A stretch of 64,000 nucleotides of DNA from Psychromonas arctica DSM 14288 (GCF_000482725.1 NZ_KI519483.1:16621-80620), one strand, 5' to 3'; shown: positions 28,990 to 39,790, numbered from the stretch's first letter. Made by a program: numbers and translations. The notes: generated by a model not told the origin, from the sequence alone.

Positions 28990-29349
28990 AGGGTTGGCTC
29001 CAGTTTTATCGTAAGTTGAAAGAGGTTTATGTGCTCGAGAGTACATCGAATAAAAGCATTGATATATACGATATAGGCAAAGCACTTTTTACGTATGGAA
29101 AAAGTGAAGGATTGATTAACGTTCTTGAATACTGTTTTTTTTGCCGCTATGTTATGAAGCTATGTTATGAAGTCAGGTTATGCGACTAGGGTTACAAAAT
29201 TAGGTCTAAAAAATCGGTTTTAAACGATATAACAGAGCATAGAAACAGGCTCTGCTATTAAAGGGCGCTTTACGCGGCACTGGCACAAGAAAAAGCACTG
29301 ACGATCACAACGAATAAATGAAAAGAAACGAAAGGTTTATTTAATGCGA
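28990..29349. other. Region between the LysR gene and deoC
   Basis: A 360-bp gap. CAGAGC at 29233-29238 and GCTCTG at 29249-29254 form a hairpin that may end the LysR transcript. The part nearer deoC should contain its promoter. I could not identify CytR, DeoR or Crp sites with confidence. Confidence 0.4.
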
Positions 29350-30288
29350 CTAAATGTTCTTCACCCAAGGAGCTAGAGCTAGATCCCAATAGGGCGGCGT
29401 ACCAATATGCTCCTTTAGAAACGTGATCACTGTATTCAGCCTTTTGGGAAGGTGCTTTTTTCGTGGGTAGACGGCGTAAACCGGCATATCTAAATTAGCT
29501 TTCCAGTCTGGTAGGAGTTGGATAAGTTTGCCTGTTTCAAACTCATTGGATAATAAATAGGTCGCAATATAACCTACGCCGTGATCTCCGATAACTGCAT
29601 CCCTTACTGCTTCAGAAAGGTTGACACGGTAGTTGCCAGTGACATGGTTACAACATAATTGTTCGCCCTTACTAAATGGCCAATAGCTGTAGTCACGGGT
29701 ATTACTATGATAGGTGACACAGTTATGATGCAATAAATCATCTGGGTGAATAGGTTTCGGGTTTTTATCTAAGTATCCCGGTGAAGCGGCAAGCACGAAA
29801 TTACCATCGGCGACCCTTTGGGCTATATAACCTTCATTGATATCCGCATGGGTTGTTATCCATAAATGAATACCATCATTTAGCATGTCGATTTTTTGAT
29901 CTGAAAAAGTGATATCAAAATTGATCTCTGGATACTGCTTTTGCATTTTATCTAATACTGGAATGACGTGCAGCGCGCCAAAACTTCGTGATAGTGCCAA
30001 ACGGATGGTACCTGACATTTGTTCTGTTGCATCCATCATTGCCGCTTCTGCATTTTGAATATTTGCATAGAGTTGAGCACAATGTTCAGCAAACTCAATA
30101 CCCGCATCGGTTAAGGTCAAATTGCGCGTGGTTCTTTGCACAAGTTGCACATTGAGTTCTGACTCTAATTGAGTTAATTGTTTACTAACATAGGAAATTG
30201 ATACATCCAATCGTTCAGCCGCTTTAGTAAAGCTGCCACTCATTTTCAATATATGTAATAAATACATTTGATTAGCACGGTTTTTCAT
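29350..30288 (-). CDS. LysR-family transcription regulator
   Basis: This 312-residue LysR regulator has an N-terminal winged helix-turn-helix (GSFTKAAERLDVSISYVSKQLTQLE) and a C-terminal periplasmic-binding-like effector domain. The start at 30288 has GGA 7 bases upstream; a TTG at 30300 is a weaker alternative. It lies upstream of, and on the same strand as, the deo operon, so it may control it, but LysR genes more often act on a divergent neighbour. The divergent neighbour here has been lost or is the truncated RbsR gene, which is on the same strand. Target unknown. Confidence 0.9.
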   Translation of the reverse strand: MKNRANQMYLLHILKMSGSFTKAAERLDVSISYVSKQLTQLESELNVQLVQRTTRNLTLTDAGIEFAEHCAQLYANIQNAEAAMMDATEQMSGTIRLALSRSFGALHVIPVLDKMQKQYPEINFDITFSDQKIDMLNDGIHLWITTHADINEGYIAQRVADGNFVLAASPGYLDKNPKPIHPDDLLHHNCVTYHSNTRDYSYWPFSKGEQLCCNHVTGNYRVNLSEAVRDAVIGDHGVGYIATYLLSNEFETGKLIQLLPDWKANLDMPVYAVYPRKKHLPKRLNTVITFLKEHIGTPPYWDLALAPWVKNI

Positions 30289-30450
30289 TTCAATTTCCAA
30301 GTTCTAAAAAAGCATCTTACAAAGATAGTAAAAGCAATGCCAGTAAAAGAGCTGAATGGTAGATAAGTGAGGTGAATAAGTTATATTAACCTGCTATTGA
30401 TCAATATCTATTGTTCTGTGGCTAGTTAGGGGAGCAAGTAATTGCTGTCA

Positions 30451-31177
30451 TCAAATTGATTTATTTAGATTTTTAACGCTATCTCTTATTATTAAACTTG
30501 GTTCAAGTTTGATGACGATAGACTCAGCGCGTTGTTTATTAATTTTTTCTAGTAACGTATCGACAGCTTTTGCACCTAACCTAAATTTAGGTTGATGAAT
30601 GGTGGTCAGAGAAGGGGTGAAAAATTTAGCCATTTTAATGCCATCATAGCCAATGATAGAGATGTCTTCTGGTATTCTTATCCCTTGTTTATGGGCTGCA
30701 TTAATAACCCCCATTGCCATCATGTCATTACCAATAAAAAGTGCGGAGGGCAGTGGGCCTTTTTCAAATAACTTATTAAATGCTTGAAAACCACCTTCAG
30801 CTTCAAATTCATCTTCTATGATCCATTCTTTGTTGACTGCAATATGTGCTTCTATCATTGCTTGTTTAAACCCTTGCAACCTTAAGTGAGCCGTATTTTT
30901 TTCTAACGGGCCTGTAATACAACCTATTTTTGTATGCCCACAGTCTATTAGGTATTTAGTCGCCATGCTTCCACCGAGAAAAGAGTGATCTTGGATTTGA
31001 TCTAGTGAAGGATCAGCAGGCCCCCAGTCCATAACTATCGAAGGAACAGGTTTATGATGTTGAAGCAGATCAATATGACGGCCATCTACTTCTGCACACA
31101 TAAGCATTAACCCATCAACACGCTTTTGCATTAACATGTCTACGTTATGCTGCATTCTGTCTAATGGACCCTTGTGG
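30451..31177 (-). pseudogene. RbsR-like LacI-family repressor, 5'-truncated
   Basis: The C-terminal sugar-binding domain of a LacI-family repressor is present: MLMQKRVDGLMLMCAEV, YLIDCGHTKIGCITGPLEK, IGNDMMAMGVINAA, IGYDGI and LTTIHQPK. These match ribose repressor RbsR. The DNA-binding helix-turn-helix and about the first 100 residues are missing. RbsR-like sequence can be read upstream of the first ATG (31155) as far as LCHKGPLDR. It stops exactly where the 34-bp repeat begins (31178). A start at 31155 would give a 234-residue protein without a DNA-binding domain. It is most likely a relic created by a mobile-element event. Confidence 0.85.
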
Positions 31178-31211
31178 CATAAAACTTAACCATCTACTTT
31201 AGTAGGTGGTT
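31178..31211 (-). repeat. 34-bp palindromic repeat, copy B (possible IS200/IS605 end)
   Basis: The reverse complement matches 17456-17489 in 32 of 34 positions: an 11-bp stem with one G-T pair, then AAGTTTTATG. Its outer edge coincides with the break in the RbsR-like gene. This supports its being the end of a former mobile element. Confidence 0.65.
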
Positions 31212-31282
31212 GAGTTGGCTTCAACTGCGGTCATTATTTTCTTTATTCAGTTGAGCCCTTGTATCAGGACTAACTTATTGGG

Positions 31283-31328
31283 CCACTTCTTTATTCTTGA
31301 TGGTAAACCATCAAGAATAAAGAAGTGG
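31283..31328 (-). terminator. Perfect 21-bp inverted repeat downstream of malT
   Basis: Positions 31283-31303 and 31308-31328 are exact complements around the loop TAAA. It lies 46 bases after the malT stop. There is no T run, yet such a stable stem could stop or protect the malT transcript. It could also be part of the mobile-element relic at 31178. Confidence 0.6.
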
Positions 31329-31374
31329 TGTATTTTAACCAGCAATATTAATTAGCTATTGAGCAAAATTGGTA

Positions 31375-34083
31375 TTAATAACCAATAAGTCTCAACAAGT
31401 TCTCTGCTGTTTTTATCGCTTCTTTGCGATTTGCAATATTCAGCTTCTGATACAAGTTGCGAATATGTGTTTTTATCGTTGTACCTGCCACATCCAGCTC
31501 GAGTGCGACTTGTTCATTGCTTAATCCAGAATAAATCAAACCTAATACTTGCCATTCCCTTTGTGTTAAGGGACTGGTTCGAACGAGCTCAGGTATATCA
31601 GGGTGATTCACCAGTTGATCCACAAAACTTTCATCGAAGTGGATAGAACGGCTCTTTTGCTTGATAGAAATATCTTTTAATAATTGTAACGTACGGTGTT
31701 TTTCAAGTTCATTTAAGCTAGCGGAACTGCTAAGTTTTTGTAGTAAATGCTCAATATGTACACCATCGATCAAGAAGTTACTGACCATGCCTGTTTGGTT
31801 AGTTAAACTTAGTGCTTGTTTTAATGTCTCTAACGCTAATGTTTCATTACCTACTTTTGTCGCTATAATCGCTTCAATAATAAGATTACGATTATTATCC
31901 GTAATTAAATGTGATGCTTTGGCCTCAGACTGTAAAAACTTAATCGTTATTGTTGCTTGGTCATATTGTTCAAGGGCTATTTCAGCTCTGACAATGTTAC
32001 GAACTTGCAGTTGCAAAAAGTGGTTATTTGCTTGGTTAGGGCGGATTGCGGTACCTAACCAATTTTTTATTGCGTCTAAGTCATTACGAGCTTGCCAGTA
32101 TAAAAGCAATGATTGTGACGCATGTGCTGACCAATCATCATGATAGGTTGATTGTTGTACTAGGTGTTGTATTTTTTCAATAAATCGCATGGCCTTATCT
32201 AGCTCTCCACGACTTATTGCTATCATCGCTAGCATTGAATAACAGTGTAAGTGTTTGCTAGGTTCTATGTTTCCGAGTACATTGATTCCTTTATAAGCAC
32301 ATTCTTCAGCTTCATCTAAGCGATTCCAGCACCATAATATTTGCGCACGGTTACGCAATAAAAACTCATGTAACGGCAATTGCTGCAATTTTTGTTCAGT
32401 AATCAGTTTAAAAGCACTATCTTGTAACTCAAATGCAGCTTGTACAAAACCTTGTGCCAGCAGTATTTCACCCTGTTGCAATATTGCCCACAATGCTTGA
32501 TGAAAGAGTTTATGCTGTCTCGCTAATTTCTCGGTTTGTTGCATTAAAGGTAGGGCTCTGTCTAACTGTCCCATTACATGATTTACTTCACCTACTATAG
32601 AGGTGGTGATAATTCGATTTCGATAACCATTAGAGTCTAATTGGGTTAATGCTAGTTCAGCTAGTTCAAAGGCTTTTTCAGGCTCACTTCTATTAATAGC
32701 AACTTGCGCAAGCAGCGCATTAACTTGACCTTGATCGTTTGTTGTTAACGTAATATTTCTCTTATCGATCTCTTGCTTAGCCTCCGCCAGCATATTCTCT
32801 ACTGCGGTATAGCTATGTTGGCTTTGTGCAAGCCAAGCTCTTATTAATGGCAGTTTAATATTTTCGTATAACTTGTCAGGAGACAAACTGTTAATTGCAC
32901 TTTCTAAATTAGTTAATTCACCATGATTAAACATTCTCCAGCCGTGCGCGGAAATGATTTTTGTCAGTAGTTCGCCATCATTTACTTTCTGTGCATGAAA
33001 CATAGCCTGTTGAGGGATATCTAGTTTTAGCCATGCTTTAGCCGCTTTATGATGAAGCGCATTTTCTTCCTGCGGGATCCGTGCTTGACGTTCATGTGCT
33101 AGAAACTCTGCAAATAAATTATGAAACCTAAACCAGTTTTGTTCTCCCTCTAAGGGGTATATAAATAAGCCATAACGATTTAGGTATTCAAGCATACTCA
33201 ATGCATCGTCTCTTTCTGTTAACTCACTAATAAGCGTATCGTTAAAGGTACTCAGTACAGAGCATTGCATTAAAAAGTGACGAGTATCATTATCTAAAAA
33301 GTCAAAAACTTCTTCAACAAGGTATTCCCAAAGATGGCCATTACTAAAATTTGAAACAGACTCAACCGATTGTGCTAGTGTTTTTTTGTTATGTTGTGCT
33401 TGTAACGCGATAAGTTGTAATGCAGAAGGCCAGCCTTCAACATAAGCACGAAGGTTATCTACCGTAGTATCATCTACGCCCTCGGAAAAACGTTGATTGA
33501 AAAAACGAGCTGTTTCATCTGCATCAAAAGCGAGAAGATCATTGTCTATTTCGATCATTAAGTCGCGTACTCTAAGGTTTGCTGTACCAATAGGAGGTGC
33601 AGAACGACTGGTTACGATTAATGTTATATTATCTGGCATATGTTTAAGGAAAAAACGTATCCCTTCATGAATCTCATTTTCTTTGATCAAGTGATAATCA
33701 TCTAATACCAAATAACATTCTTGGTGATAGTTGGAAAGTTCACTAAATACTTCACCAAACAATGATTGCAGCGATGAAAATTGACGTTTTTCAACTAATG
33801 TTTGCGCATTAGGACAGGACTCGTTAGTTGCCTTGTTGATTGCTTGAATGAAATAGTTAATAAAATGAAATATATCATTGTCATTCTCATCAATGCTGTA
33901 CCAGCCGACGGAGGATTTATCCGCTAACCATTGTGCGGTCATGGTGGTTTTTCCATAGCCTGCTGGCGAACGAAATAGAACCAGTTTATAAAATGGCGCT
34001 TGTTGCAATAACTCGAGCACGCGAGGTCTTAGTATTGCGTTATGTAATCTGCCTGGTCTTGTTAGTTTTGATGGGAGCCACAT
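31375..34083 (-). CDS. malT: MalT transcriptional activator of the maltose regulon
   Basis: This 902-residue activator is of the STAND/LuxR type. It binds ATP and maltotriose and then activates mal promoters. Walker A PAGYGKTT is at residues 40-47 and is followed by [20 protein letters not shown] is the Walker B region, with the family segment [11 protein letters not shown] after it. The middle carries TPR-like repeats. The C-terminal LuxR helix-turn-helix reads [17 protein letters not shown], then [14 protein letters not shown]. Length matches E. coli MalT (901). I use the ATG at 34083 because the E. coli protein begins at the same point; the ribosome site is weak. It is divergent from malP. 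Confidence 0.96.
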   Translation of the reverse strand: MWLPSKLTRPGRLHNAILRPRVLELLQQAPFYKLVLFRSPAGYGKTTMTAQWLADKSSVGWYSIDENDNDIFHFINYFIQAINKATNESCPNAQTLVEKRQFSSLQSLFGEVFSELSNYHQECYLVLDDYHLIKENEIHEGIRFFLKHMPDNITLIVTSRSAPPIGTANLRVRDLMIEIDNDLLAFDADETARFFNQRFSEGVDDTTVDNLRAYVEGWPSALQLIALQAQHNKKTLAQSVESVSNFSNGHLWEYLVEEVFDFLDNDTRHFLMQCSVLSTFNDTLISELTERDDALSMLEYLNRYGLFIYPLEGEQNWFRFHNLFAEFLAHERQARIPQEENALHHKAAKAWLKLDIPQQAMFHAQKVNDGELLTKIISAHGWRMFNHGELTNLESAINSLSPDKLYENIKLPLIRAWLAQSQHSYTAVENMLAEAKQEIDKRNITLTTNDQGQVNALLAQVAINRSEPEKAFELAELALTQLDSNGYRNRIITTSIVGEVNHVMGQLDRALPLMQQTEKLARQHKLFHQALWAILQQGEILLAQGFVQAAFELQDSAFKLITEQKLQQLPLHEFLLRNRAQILWCWNRLDEAEECAYKGINVLGNIEPSKHLHCYSMLAMIAISRGELDKAMRFIEKIQHLVQQSTYHDDWSAHASQSLLLYWQARNDLDAIKNWLGTAIRPNQANNHFLQLQVRNIVRAEIALEQYDQATITIKFLQSEAKASHLITDNNRNLIIEAIIATKVGNETLALETLKQALSLTNQTGMVSNFLIDGVHIEHLLQKLSSSASLNELEKHRTLQLLKDISIKQKSRSIHFDESFVDQLVNHPDIPELVRTSPLTQREWQVLGLIYSGLSNEQVALELDVAGTTIKTHIRNLYQKLNIANRKEAIKTAENLLRLIGY

Positions 34084-34214
34084 TTGCTTTCTCGTGTTAT
34101 TAATTATTTCTATTATAAGGGCCAAGCGTACGCTATATTCACTAGAATTGACTACTGCAAGGCTTTACATTGCATGACATTACACACATTTTTTAGTGCC
34201 CTGTGTAATAGCGA

Positions 34215-34230
34215 TGTGACTCTAATCTCG
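34215..34230. promoter_or_regulatory. Candidate Crp site upstream of malT
   Basis: TGTGACTCTAATCTCG matches 8 of the 10 core positions of the Crp consensus. It lies 132 bases before malT, whose E. coli counterpart is Crp-dependent. A further TGTGA half-site is at 34301-34305. The surrounding divergent gap (34084-34696) holds no gene I accept. Confidence 0.4.
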
Positions 34231-34598
34231 TACTGTATGGCATGGCTAATTCTCGATGATAGTACTGTTTTCAAAACCTCAATCACCAATCATCAAATTA
34301 TGTGACCTAAAGTATACCTTAAGCTATTTTTGAAAATGATGATGCATATCAGTGTTTAAACCTAATATCATGAAAAAAAAGCTTATTTTTTTTTGTAAGA
34401 GTATTTATATTTTCAAATCAGCATTAAGATTAATTCATTTACTATCGAAGTGTCGAGACTACTTTATCATTGTTATTTTAAAAAGTGACTTGGCACTCAT
34501 TATCCACACTAGTGCTATCTATTGATTATTATCGTAAAAGGTCATCGATTCTGTATTCATCGCCCTAAGCATAAACTTAGTTTTCTACGCCCTTAATA

Positions 34599-34631
34599 CT
34601 CCTCCTTATTTAACCCTAAATTAGGAGGATG
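34599..34631. promoter_or_regulatory. Paired MalT-box-like sites before malP
   Basis: CTCCTCCTT at 34599-34607 (AAGGAGGAG on the other strand) and AGGAGGATG at 34623-34631 face each other. Together with the sequence between them they form a near-perfect palindrome. They resemble MalT boxes (GGGGAKGAGG) and lie 66-98 bases before the malP start. Confidence 0.6.
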
Positions 34632-34696
34632 TTTTGCGTTTAATATAAATCCAGAATATGCCTCAGATAAATAAAACTTAATAAAGAGGCTTTACC

Positions 34697-37150
34697 ATGA
34701 AACCTGTTCAACAAAGAGAATTTGATAAAACGTTATTTAAATCTGAAGTGTTAAATCACTTAAACACGACTTATGCAAAAACCGAAGAGACAGCGACGAC
34801 GCATGACTGGTACCTTGCCTTAGGACGCGCATTAGCTGGGCTAACTACCTTTGATTTATTAGCGACTGAGCAAGATCCGAAAATTAAAAATGCGAAAAGT
34901 GTTAATTATTTATCCTTAGAGTTTTTGATTGGCAGACTGACAGGCAATAACCTAATTAGCATGGGTATTTACGATCAAATTAACGATGCGATGCAAGAAA
35001 TGGGACACAGCCTATCGGATTTACTTGAAGAAGAGCGCGATCCGTCATTAGGAAATGGTGGTCTTGGTCGTTTAGCTGCTTGTTTTATGGATTCATGTGC
35101 AGCCCAAGAATTCCCTGCTATTGGTTACGGGCTACATTACGAATATGGGCTTTTCAAGCAATCCTTTGAACAGTGTCATCAAAAAGAAGCACCAGATGCA
35201 TGGCGAGGTGTAGAAGGTTACCCGTGGGAAGTTGCGCGCCCAGAATATGCGCAGGAAATAGGATTTTATGGGCATGTACAGCCTGTAGTTGAAAATGGCA
35301 AAGAAAAGCGCCGCTGGGTACCTGGTATGTTCGTAAAAGGCATGCCGTGGGATCTTCCGATTGTTGGTTACCAAAGTAATACTGTTTATCCATTACGTTT
35401 ATGGGAATGCCAGGCGATTGCACCATTCTCATTAGAAAGTTTCAATAATGGACATTATTTTGAAGCACAACATGCACTTATCGATGCTGGTAATATCACC
35501 AAAATTCTATATCCAAATGATAATCACGAAAAAGGTAAAACACTGCGTTTAATGCAGCAATATTTTCATAGTGCCGCGTCAATCAAAGACATTTTACGTC
35601 GTCACGATGAATCTGGACATAATCTCAAAGATCTTGCTCAATACGAATCCATACAGCTCAACGATACTCATCCAACGATCGCTATTCCAGAATTAATGCG
35701 TATTTTGATTGATGAAAGAGACATGAGTTGGGACGATGCTTGGGCTATTTGTAGCAAAACATTTGCCTACACTAATCATACGCTACTACCTGAAGCGTTA
35801 GAAACTTGGTCTGAATCGTTGATTCAAAGCTTATTACCTCGACATATGGAAATTATATTCCATATTAATCACTTATTTATGCAAGAAGTACGAGAAAAAT
35901 GGCCGGGTGATGTTGAGAAACAACGTAAATTATCCATTATTCAAGATGGTTTTCATCGTAATGTTCGCATGGCAAACCTATGCGTAGTTGGCTCTTATGC
36001 GGTTAATGGTGTTGCAGCTTTGCATTCTGCTTTAGTTAAACGTGATTTATTCCCTGAGTTTGATGAGTTGTATCCTAACCGTTTACAAAATATCACTAAT
36101 GGCATTACCCCTCGACGTTGGTTGAAGTTCTGTAATCCAGCATTATCTCAATTAATCACTGATAAAATAGGTGATCAATGGCCTGCGGACTTAAGTCAAC
36201 TTAACCAAATCGCTGAGTTTGCCGAAGATAGTCAATTTCAAAATGATTATATGAATGTAAAAAAATTGAATAAACAGCGTTTGGCCAGTTGGGTTAAGGA
36301 ACATATGGATATTGAACTAGATAGTGATGCTATTTTTGATGTTCAAATTAAACGTTTACATGAATATAAGCGCCAGCATTTAAATTTATTACATATTTTG
36401 TCGCTTTATTATCGTCTATTAAACGAACCTACCTTTGATATGGTGCCGCGAGTTGTTTTCTTTGCTGCAAAAGCTGCGCCCGGTTACCACCTTGCAAAAG
36501 AGATCATCTTCGCTATTAATAAAATTGCTGAAACCATTAACAATGATCAGCGAATCAACGGCAAGTTGAAAGTCGTATTTATTCCTGATTATCGAGTCAG
36601 CATTGCTGAAATCATCATCCCTGCTGCGGATGTTTCTGAGCAAATATCAACGGCAGGTAAAGAAGCATCAGGCACAGGCAACATGAAAATGGCATTAAAT
36701 GGTGCGTTAACAATCGGCACAATGGATGGTGCAAATGTAGAAATTCGTGAAGAGGTAGGTGACGATAATATTTATATTTTTGGGCTCGACGTTGATGGCG
36801 TTGAAGCTGTACTAAGCCGAGGTTATAACCCCTTCGACTACTACCATACTAATCCGTTATTAAAAGCTTCATTAGACTTGTTACTTAGCGATGTATTTAC
36901 ACCTAATGAGCCAGGAAGGTTGCGTACTATTTATGATGCGTTGTTGGATGGCGGAGACCCTTACCTGTGTTTAGCGGACTTTGCATCATATATTCATGCG
37001 CATGAAGCGATGGATAAACAATACCGAGATAAAAAGGGCTGGGCGCGTAAAGCTATTATGAATACTGCATTGGTAGGCAAGTTTAGCTCTGACCGTTCTA
37101 TTCGAGACTATGCTAATAATATTTGGAAGTTATCGGCAGTACATCGTTAA
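34697..37150 (+). CDS. malP: Maltodextrin phosphorylase (glycogen/starch phosphorylase family)
   Basis: This 817-residue GT35 phosphorylase releases glucose-1-phosphate from maltodextrins in the cytoplasm, using pyridoxal phosphate. The cofactor Lys664 lies in GTGNMKMALNGAL. NGGLGRLAACFMDS, QLNDTHPTIAIPELMR and TNHTLLPEALE are conserved active-site blocks. The protein is close to E. coli MalP (797) in length, and its place next to malT and malQ favours MalP over GlgP. AAAGAGG precedes the ATG. Upstream paired MalT-like boxes suggest maltotriose induction. A strong terminator separates it from malQ. Confidence 0.93.
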   Translation: MKPVQQREFDKTLFKSEVLNHLNTTYAKTEETATTHDWYLALGRALAGLTTFDLLATEQDPKIKNAKSVNYLSLEFLIGRLTGNNLISMGIYDQINDAMQEMGHSLSDLLEEERDPSLGNGGLGRLAACFMDSCAAQEFPAIGYGLHYEYGLFKQSFEQCHQKEAPDAWRGVEGYPWEVARPEYAQEIGFYGHVQPVVENGKEKRRWVPGMFVKGMPWDLPIVGYQSNTVYPLRLWECQAIAPFSLESFNNGHYFEAQHALIDAGNITKILYPNDNHEKGKTLRLMQQYFHSAASIKDILRRHDESGHNLKDLAQYESIQLNDTHPTIAIPELMRILIDERDMSWDDAWAICSKTFAYTNHTLLPEALETWSESLIQSLLPRHMEIIFHINHLFMQEVREKWPGDVEKQRKLSIIQDGFHRNVRMANLCVVGSYAVNGVAALHSALVKRDLFPEFDELYPNRLQNITNGITPRRWLKFCNPALSQLITDKIGDQWPADLSQLNQIAEFAEDSQFQNDYMNVKKLNKQRLASWVKEHMDIELDSDAIFDVQIKRLHEYKRQHLNLLHILSLYYRLLNEPTFDMVPRVVFFAAKAAPGYHLAKEIIFAINKIAETINNDQRINGKLKVVFIPDYRVSIAEIIIPAADVSEQISTAGKEASGTGNMKMALNGALTIGTMDGANVEIREEVGDDNIYIFGLDVDGVEAVLSRGYNPFDYYHTNPLLKASLDLLLSDVFTPNEPGRLRTIYDALLDGGDPYLCLADFASYIHAHEAMDKQYRDKKGWARKAIMNTALVGKFSSDRSIRDYANNIWKLSAVHR

Positions 37151-37158
37151 TCGCATTG

Positions 37159-37189
37159 AGTGAAGTGTGCTAGGCGCACTTCACTTTTT
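37159..37189 (+). terminator. Strong terminator between malP and malQ
   Basis: AGTGAAGTGTGC (37159-37170) pairs with GCGCACTTCACT (37174-37185) through 12 pairs, one G-U, with a 3-nt loop and a T5 tail. malQ may therefore depend on read-through or on its own promoter in the rest of the 37190-37515 gap, where I see no clear one. Confidence 0.85.
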
Positions 37190-37515
37190 AATTTATTAAT
37201 CTATATGCCCATTTCACAGTAGTCGCCATTATAAATGCTGAATTCATTTATAAAAAAAGAACGAAAAATAATGGGCTCACATTAAGCAGTGATATTGATC
37301 AGCAAACATGCTTTGGTATTACGCTAAAAAATTTGAGTAGGGTTGATAGTCTTTTACTTACTAAATAAACCATGGTTTTACCATCATTTTTTGCAGATTG
37401 TTTTTACATTTGGATAAGGTATATACCATTCAATATTCTTATTAACAGTAGCGAGCTAATGTTTGGCCATGATCTTTTATTAACGAGTCTTGATATTATG
37501 CCCACGGAGAGAGCA

Positions 37516-39693
37516 ATGAACGAACAATCAGTATTAAAAAAAGTAGCCAAAATGGCTAAAATCTCAGACCGTTACATTAGTGCCTGGGGAAATGAAGCTT
37601 ATGTTAAAGATGAAACCATCGAACAACTATTAAGTGCGTTAGGCTACGATACGACTGATGATCAAACGTTGTTAAAATCTGCACAAAAAAGGCATAAAAC
37701 CGAAATATTAGCACCCGTTAAGGTCATTAAGGATCCACAACAACCGATTGAAATTGAATTAAACCTTGGTTTAACCGTGCGAGAAAGCGAATTTAGTTGG
37801 CAAGTTATTACAGAGAATGGCGAAGTTTTAGAAGGTTATTTGCAATCACAAGTGATCAAAGATGAGCGCTCAAATGGAGGAGCGTTGATTTTTCAACTAC
37901 CTAAATTACCGTTAGGGTATCACCAATTAACGGTTACTCGTAAACGCCGTAAAAACCCGTATCAAATGACTATAATCATTACGCCTGAATCTTGTTATAA
38001 GCAGTCTAGTTTACTTAAAGGTGAAAAACTTTGGGGTCCAAGCATCCAACTTTATACGGTTCGCACCGCATATAACTGGGGAATAGGAGATTTTGGCGAT
38101 CTAAAGCAGCTAATAACAGAAGTCGCTTCCCGTGGCGGAGATTTTATTGGCCTAAACCCGATCCATGCACTATTTCCTGCCAACCCTGAAGGGGCTAGCC
38201 CATATAGCCCTTCTTCTCGTCATTGGTTGAACATTATGTATATTGATGTGACAGCTATCCCTGAGTTTGTATTGAGTAGCGCGGCGCAGCAAAAAGTCGG
38301 ATGCATCAAATTTCAACAACGTCTCAAAAGTGTGCGTAAAGATGAATGGGTTAATTACAGTGAAGTAGCGGCATTAAAATTAAGTGTATTACCCCTTTTA
38401 TTTAAAGAATTTGAAATTAGGCATCTTTCTAAAGAAACAGAGCGCGCGGAGGCTTTTCATGATTTTGTGGCGCAAGGTGGAGAAAGTTTACAGCATCAAG
38501 CGGCATTTGATGCGCTACATGCCCACTTGCATCAACAGGATCCTTCTGTTTGGGGCTGCCCAGTATTTCCAAATAAATATAGCAAGTTCAGCAATATAGA
38601 GGTACATCAGTTTATTACACAAAACAGATCACTGGTTGAGTCTTATTTATATTATCAATGGATTGCTGATACACAGATTAATGAAGCTCAACAGTTTGCA
38701 GAAGAATGCGGAATGTCGGTCGGCTTATACCGTGATTTAGCAGTAGGCGAAGCAAACTCAGGTTCGGCAAGTTGGGCTGATAATGGACATCTGGTACTTG
38801 ATGCAAGCATCGGAGCACCACCGGATGTGTTTGGGCCGTTAGGGCAAAATTGGGGACTGCCACCTCTGAACCCTCAAGTACTTAAGAACTCAGGTTATGC
38901 TCCTTTCATTGCGTTATTAAGGGCTAATATGAAACATTGTGGTGCGTTAAGAATCGATCATGTTTTGGGTTTATTACGCTTATGGTGGGTACCTAAAAAT
39001 AAAACTGCGGCGGAGGGGGCTTACATTTATTACCCTGTTGAAGACTTGTTAGCTATTTTAGCGCTTGAGTCACATCGACATCAATGTGCAGTAATTGGTG
39101 AGGATTTAGGTACTGTTCCAGATGAAATTGTCGATATACTGGCAAGCTCGGGTATCCATTCTTATAAATTGTTTTTTTTCGAAGTCGCTGAGGACGGTGG
39201 TTTTTTCTCACCTACCCATTATACAGAACAATCTATGTCAGCACTTTGTACACACGATATGCCAACGCTTAGAGGGTTCTGGCATTGTGAAGATCTGCGT
39301 ATGGGTAAAGAACTTGGTTTGTATCCAGATCCTGTTCAATTAAAAGCTTTATATGATGAACGGTTACGATCTAAACAAGAAATACTTAATAGCCTTGCCT
39401 GGCATGGACTCTTGCCTGAAGGTGTGGGCAAAGATGCAGCCTTTGTTCCAATGGACAGTTACTTGAGTGAAGCGCTACATTTGCACCTCGCTGCCGGTTC
39501 ATCTGCATTGTTTAGTGTGCAACTTGAAGATTTGTTAGAAATGGATATGCCTGTCAATATACCTGGAACGGTCAATGAATATCCTAACTGGCGACGTAAA
39601 TTATCAGTTAACATCGATGATATTTTTCAAAAACAGTCGGTAAATCGCTTAGCTAAACAAATGACCCAATTGCGCTTAAAAGCTAGTCATTAA
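37516..39693 (+). CDS. malQ: 4-alpha-glucanotransferase (amylomaltase)
   Basis: A 725-residue GH77 enzyme that disproportionates maltodextrins, lengthening chains and releasing glucose in the cytoplasm. Catalytic residues are visible: Asp481 in RIDHVLGL, Glu529 in IGEDLGTVP and Asp581 in THDMPTLRG. PYSPSSRHWLNIMYID is the usual N-terminal barrel block, and about 150 residues precede the barrel, as in enterobacterial MalQ. I place the start at 37516, after CGGAGAGAG; the longer frame adds 48 unrelated hydrophobic residues. It follows malP on the same strand. Confidence 0.95.
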   Translation: MNEQSVLKKVAKMAKISDRYISAWGNEAYVKDETIEQLLSALGYDTTDDQTLLKSAQKRHKTEILAPVKVIKDPQQPIEIELNLGLTVRESEFSWQVITENGEVLEGYLQSQVIKDERSNGGALIFQLPKLPLGYHQLTVTRKRRKNPYQMTIIITPESCYKQSSLLKGEKLWGPSIQLYTVRTAYNWGIGDFGDLKQLITEVASRGGDFIGLNPIHALFPANPEGASPYSPSSRHWLNIMYIDVTAIPEFVLSSAAQQKVGCIKFQQRLKSVRKDEWVNYSEVAALKLSVLPLLFKEFEIRHLSKETERAEAFHDFVAQGGESLQHQAAFDALHAHLHQQDPSVWGCPVFPNKYSKFSNIEVHQFITQNRSLVESYLYYQWIADTQINEAQQFAEECGMSVGLYRDLAVGEANSGSASWADNGHLVLDASIGAPPDVFGPLGQNWGLPPLNPQVLKNSGYAPFIALLRANMKHCGALRIDHVLGLLRLWWVPKNKTAAEGAYIYYPVEDLLAILALESHRHQCAVIGEDLGTVPDEIVDILASSGIHSYKLFFFEVAEDGGFFSPTHYTEQSMSALCTHDMPTLRGFWHCEDLRMGKELGLYPDPVQLKALYDERLRSKQEILNSLAWHGLLPEGVGKDAAFVPMDSYLSEALHLHLAAGSSALFSVQLEDLLEMDMPVNIPGTVNEYPNWRRKLSVNIDDIFQKQSVNRLAKQMTQLRLKASH

Positions 39694-39747
39694 TTGTTTG
39701 TGCTGGAGACTATATTCTCTCTAGCTCTATCGTTGAGCAATATAATC

Positions 39748-39790
39748 GGTAATAAAGCCTTTCTTAGCAAAGCTTTATTACCCGTTTTAA
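39748..39790 (+). terminator. Terminator of malQ
   Basis: GGTAATAAAGC (39748-39758) pairs perfectly with GCTTTATTACC (39772-39782), with a further short inner pairing, and is followed by CGTTTTAA. Confidence 0.75.

Noticed and set aside
31661-32143. A 160-residue plus-strand frame inside malT
   Set aside because: It is antisense to the conserved repeat region of MalT and has no ribosome site; judged a shadow.
34084-34305. A 73-residue plus-strand frame in the malT-malP gap
   Set aside because: It overlaps the expected malT promoter and candidate Crp site and has no ribosome site or recognisable pattern.
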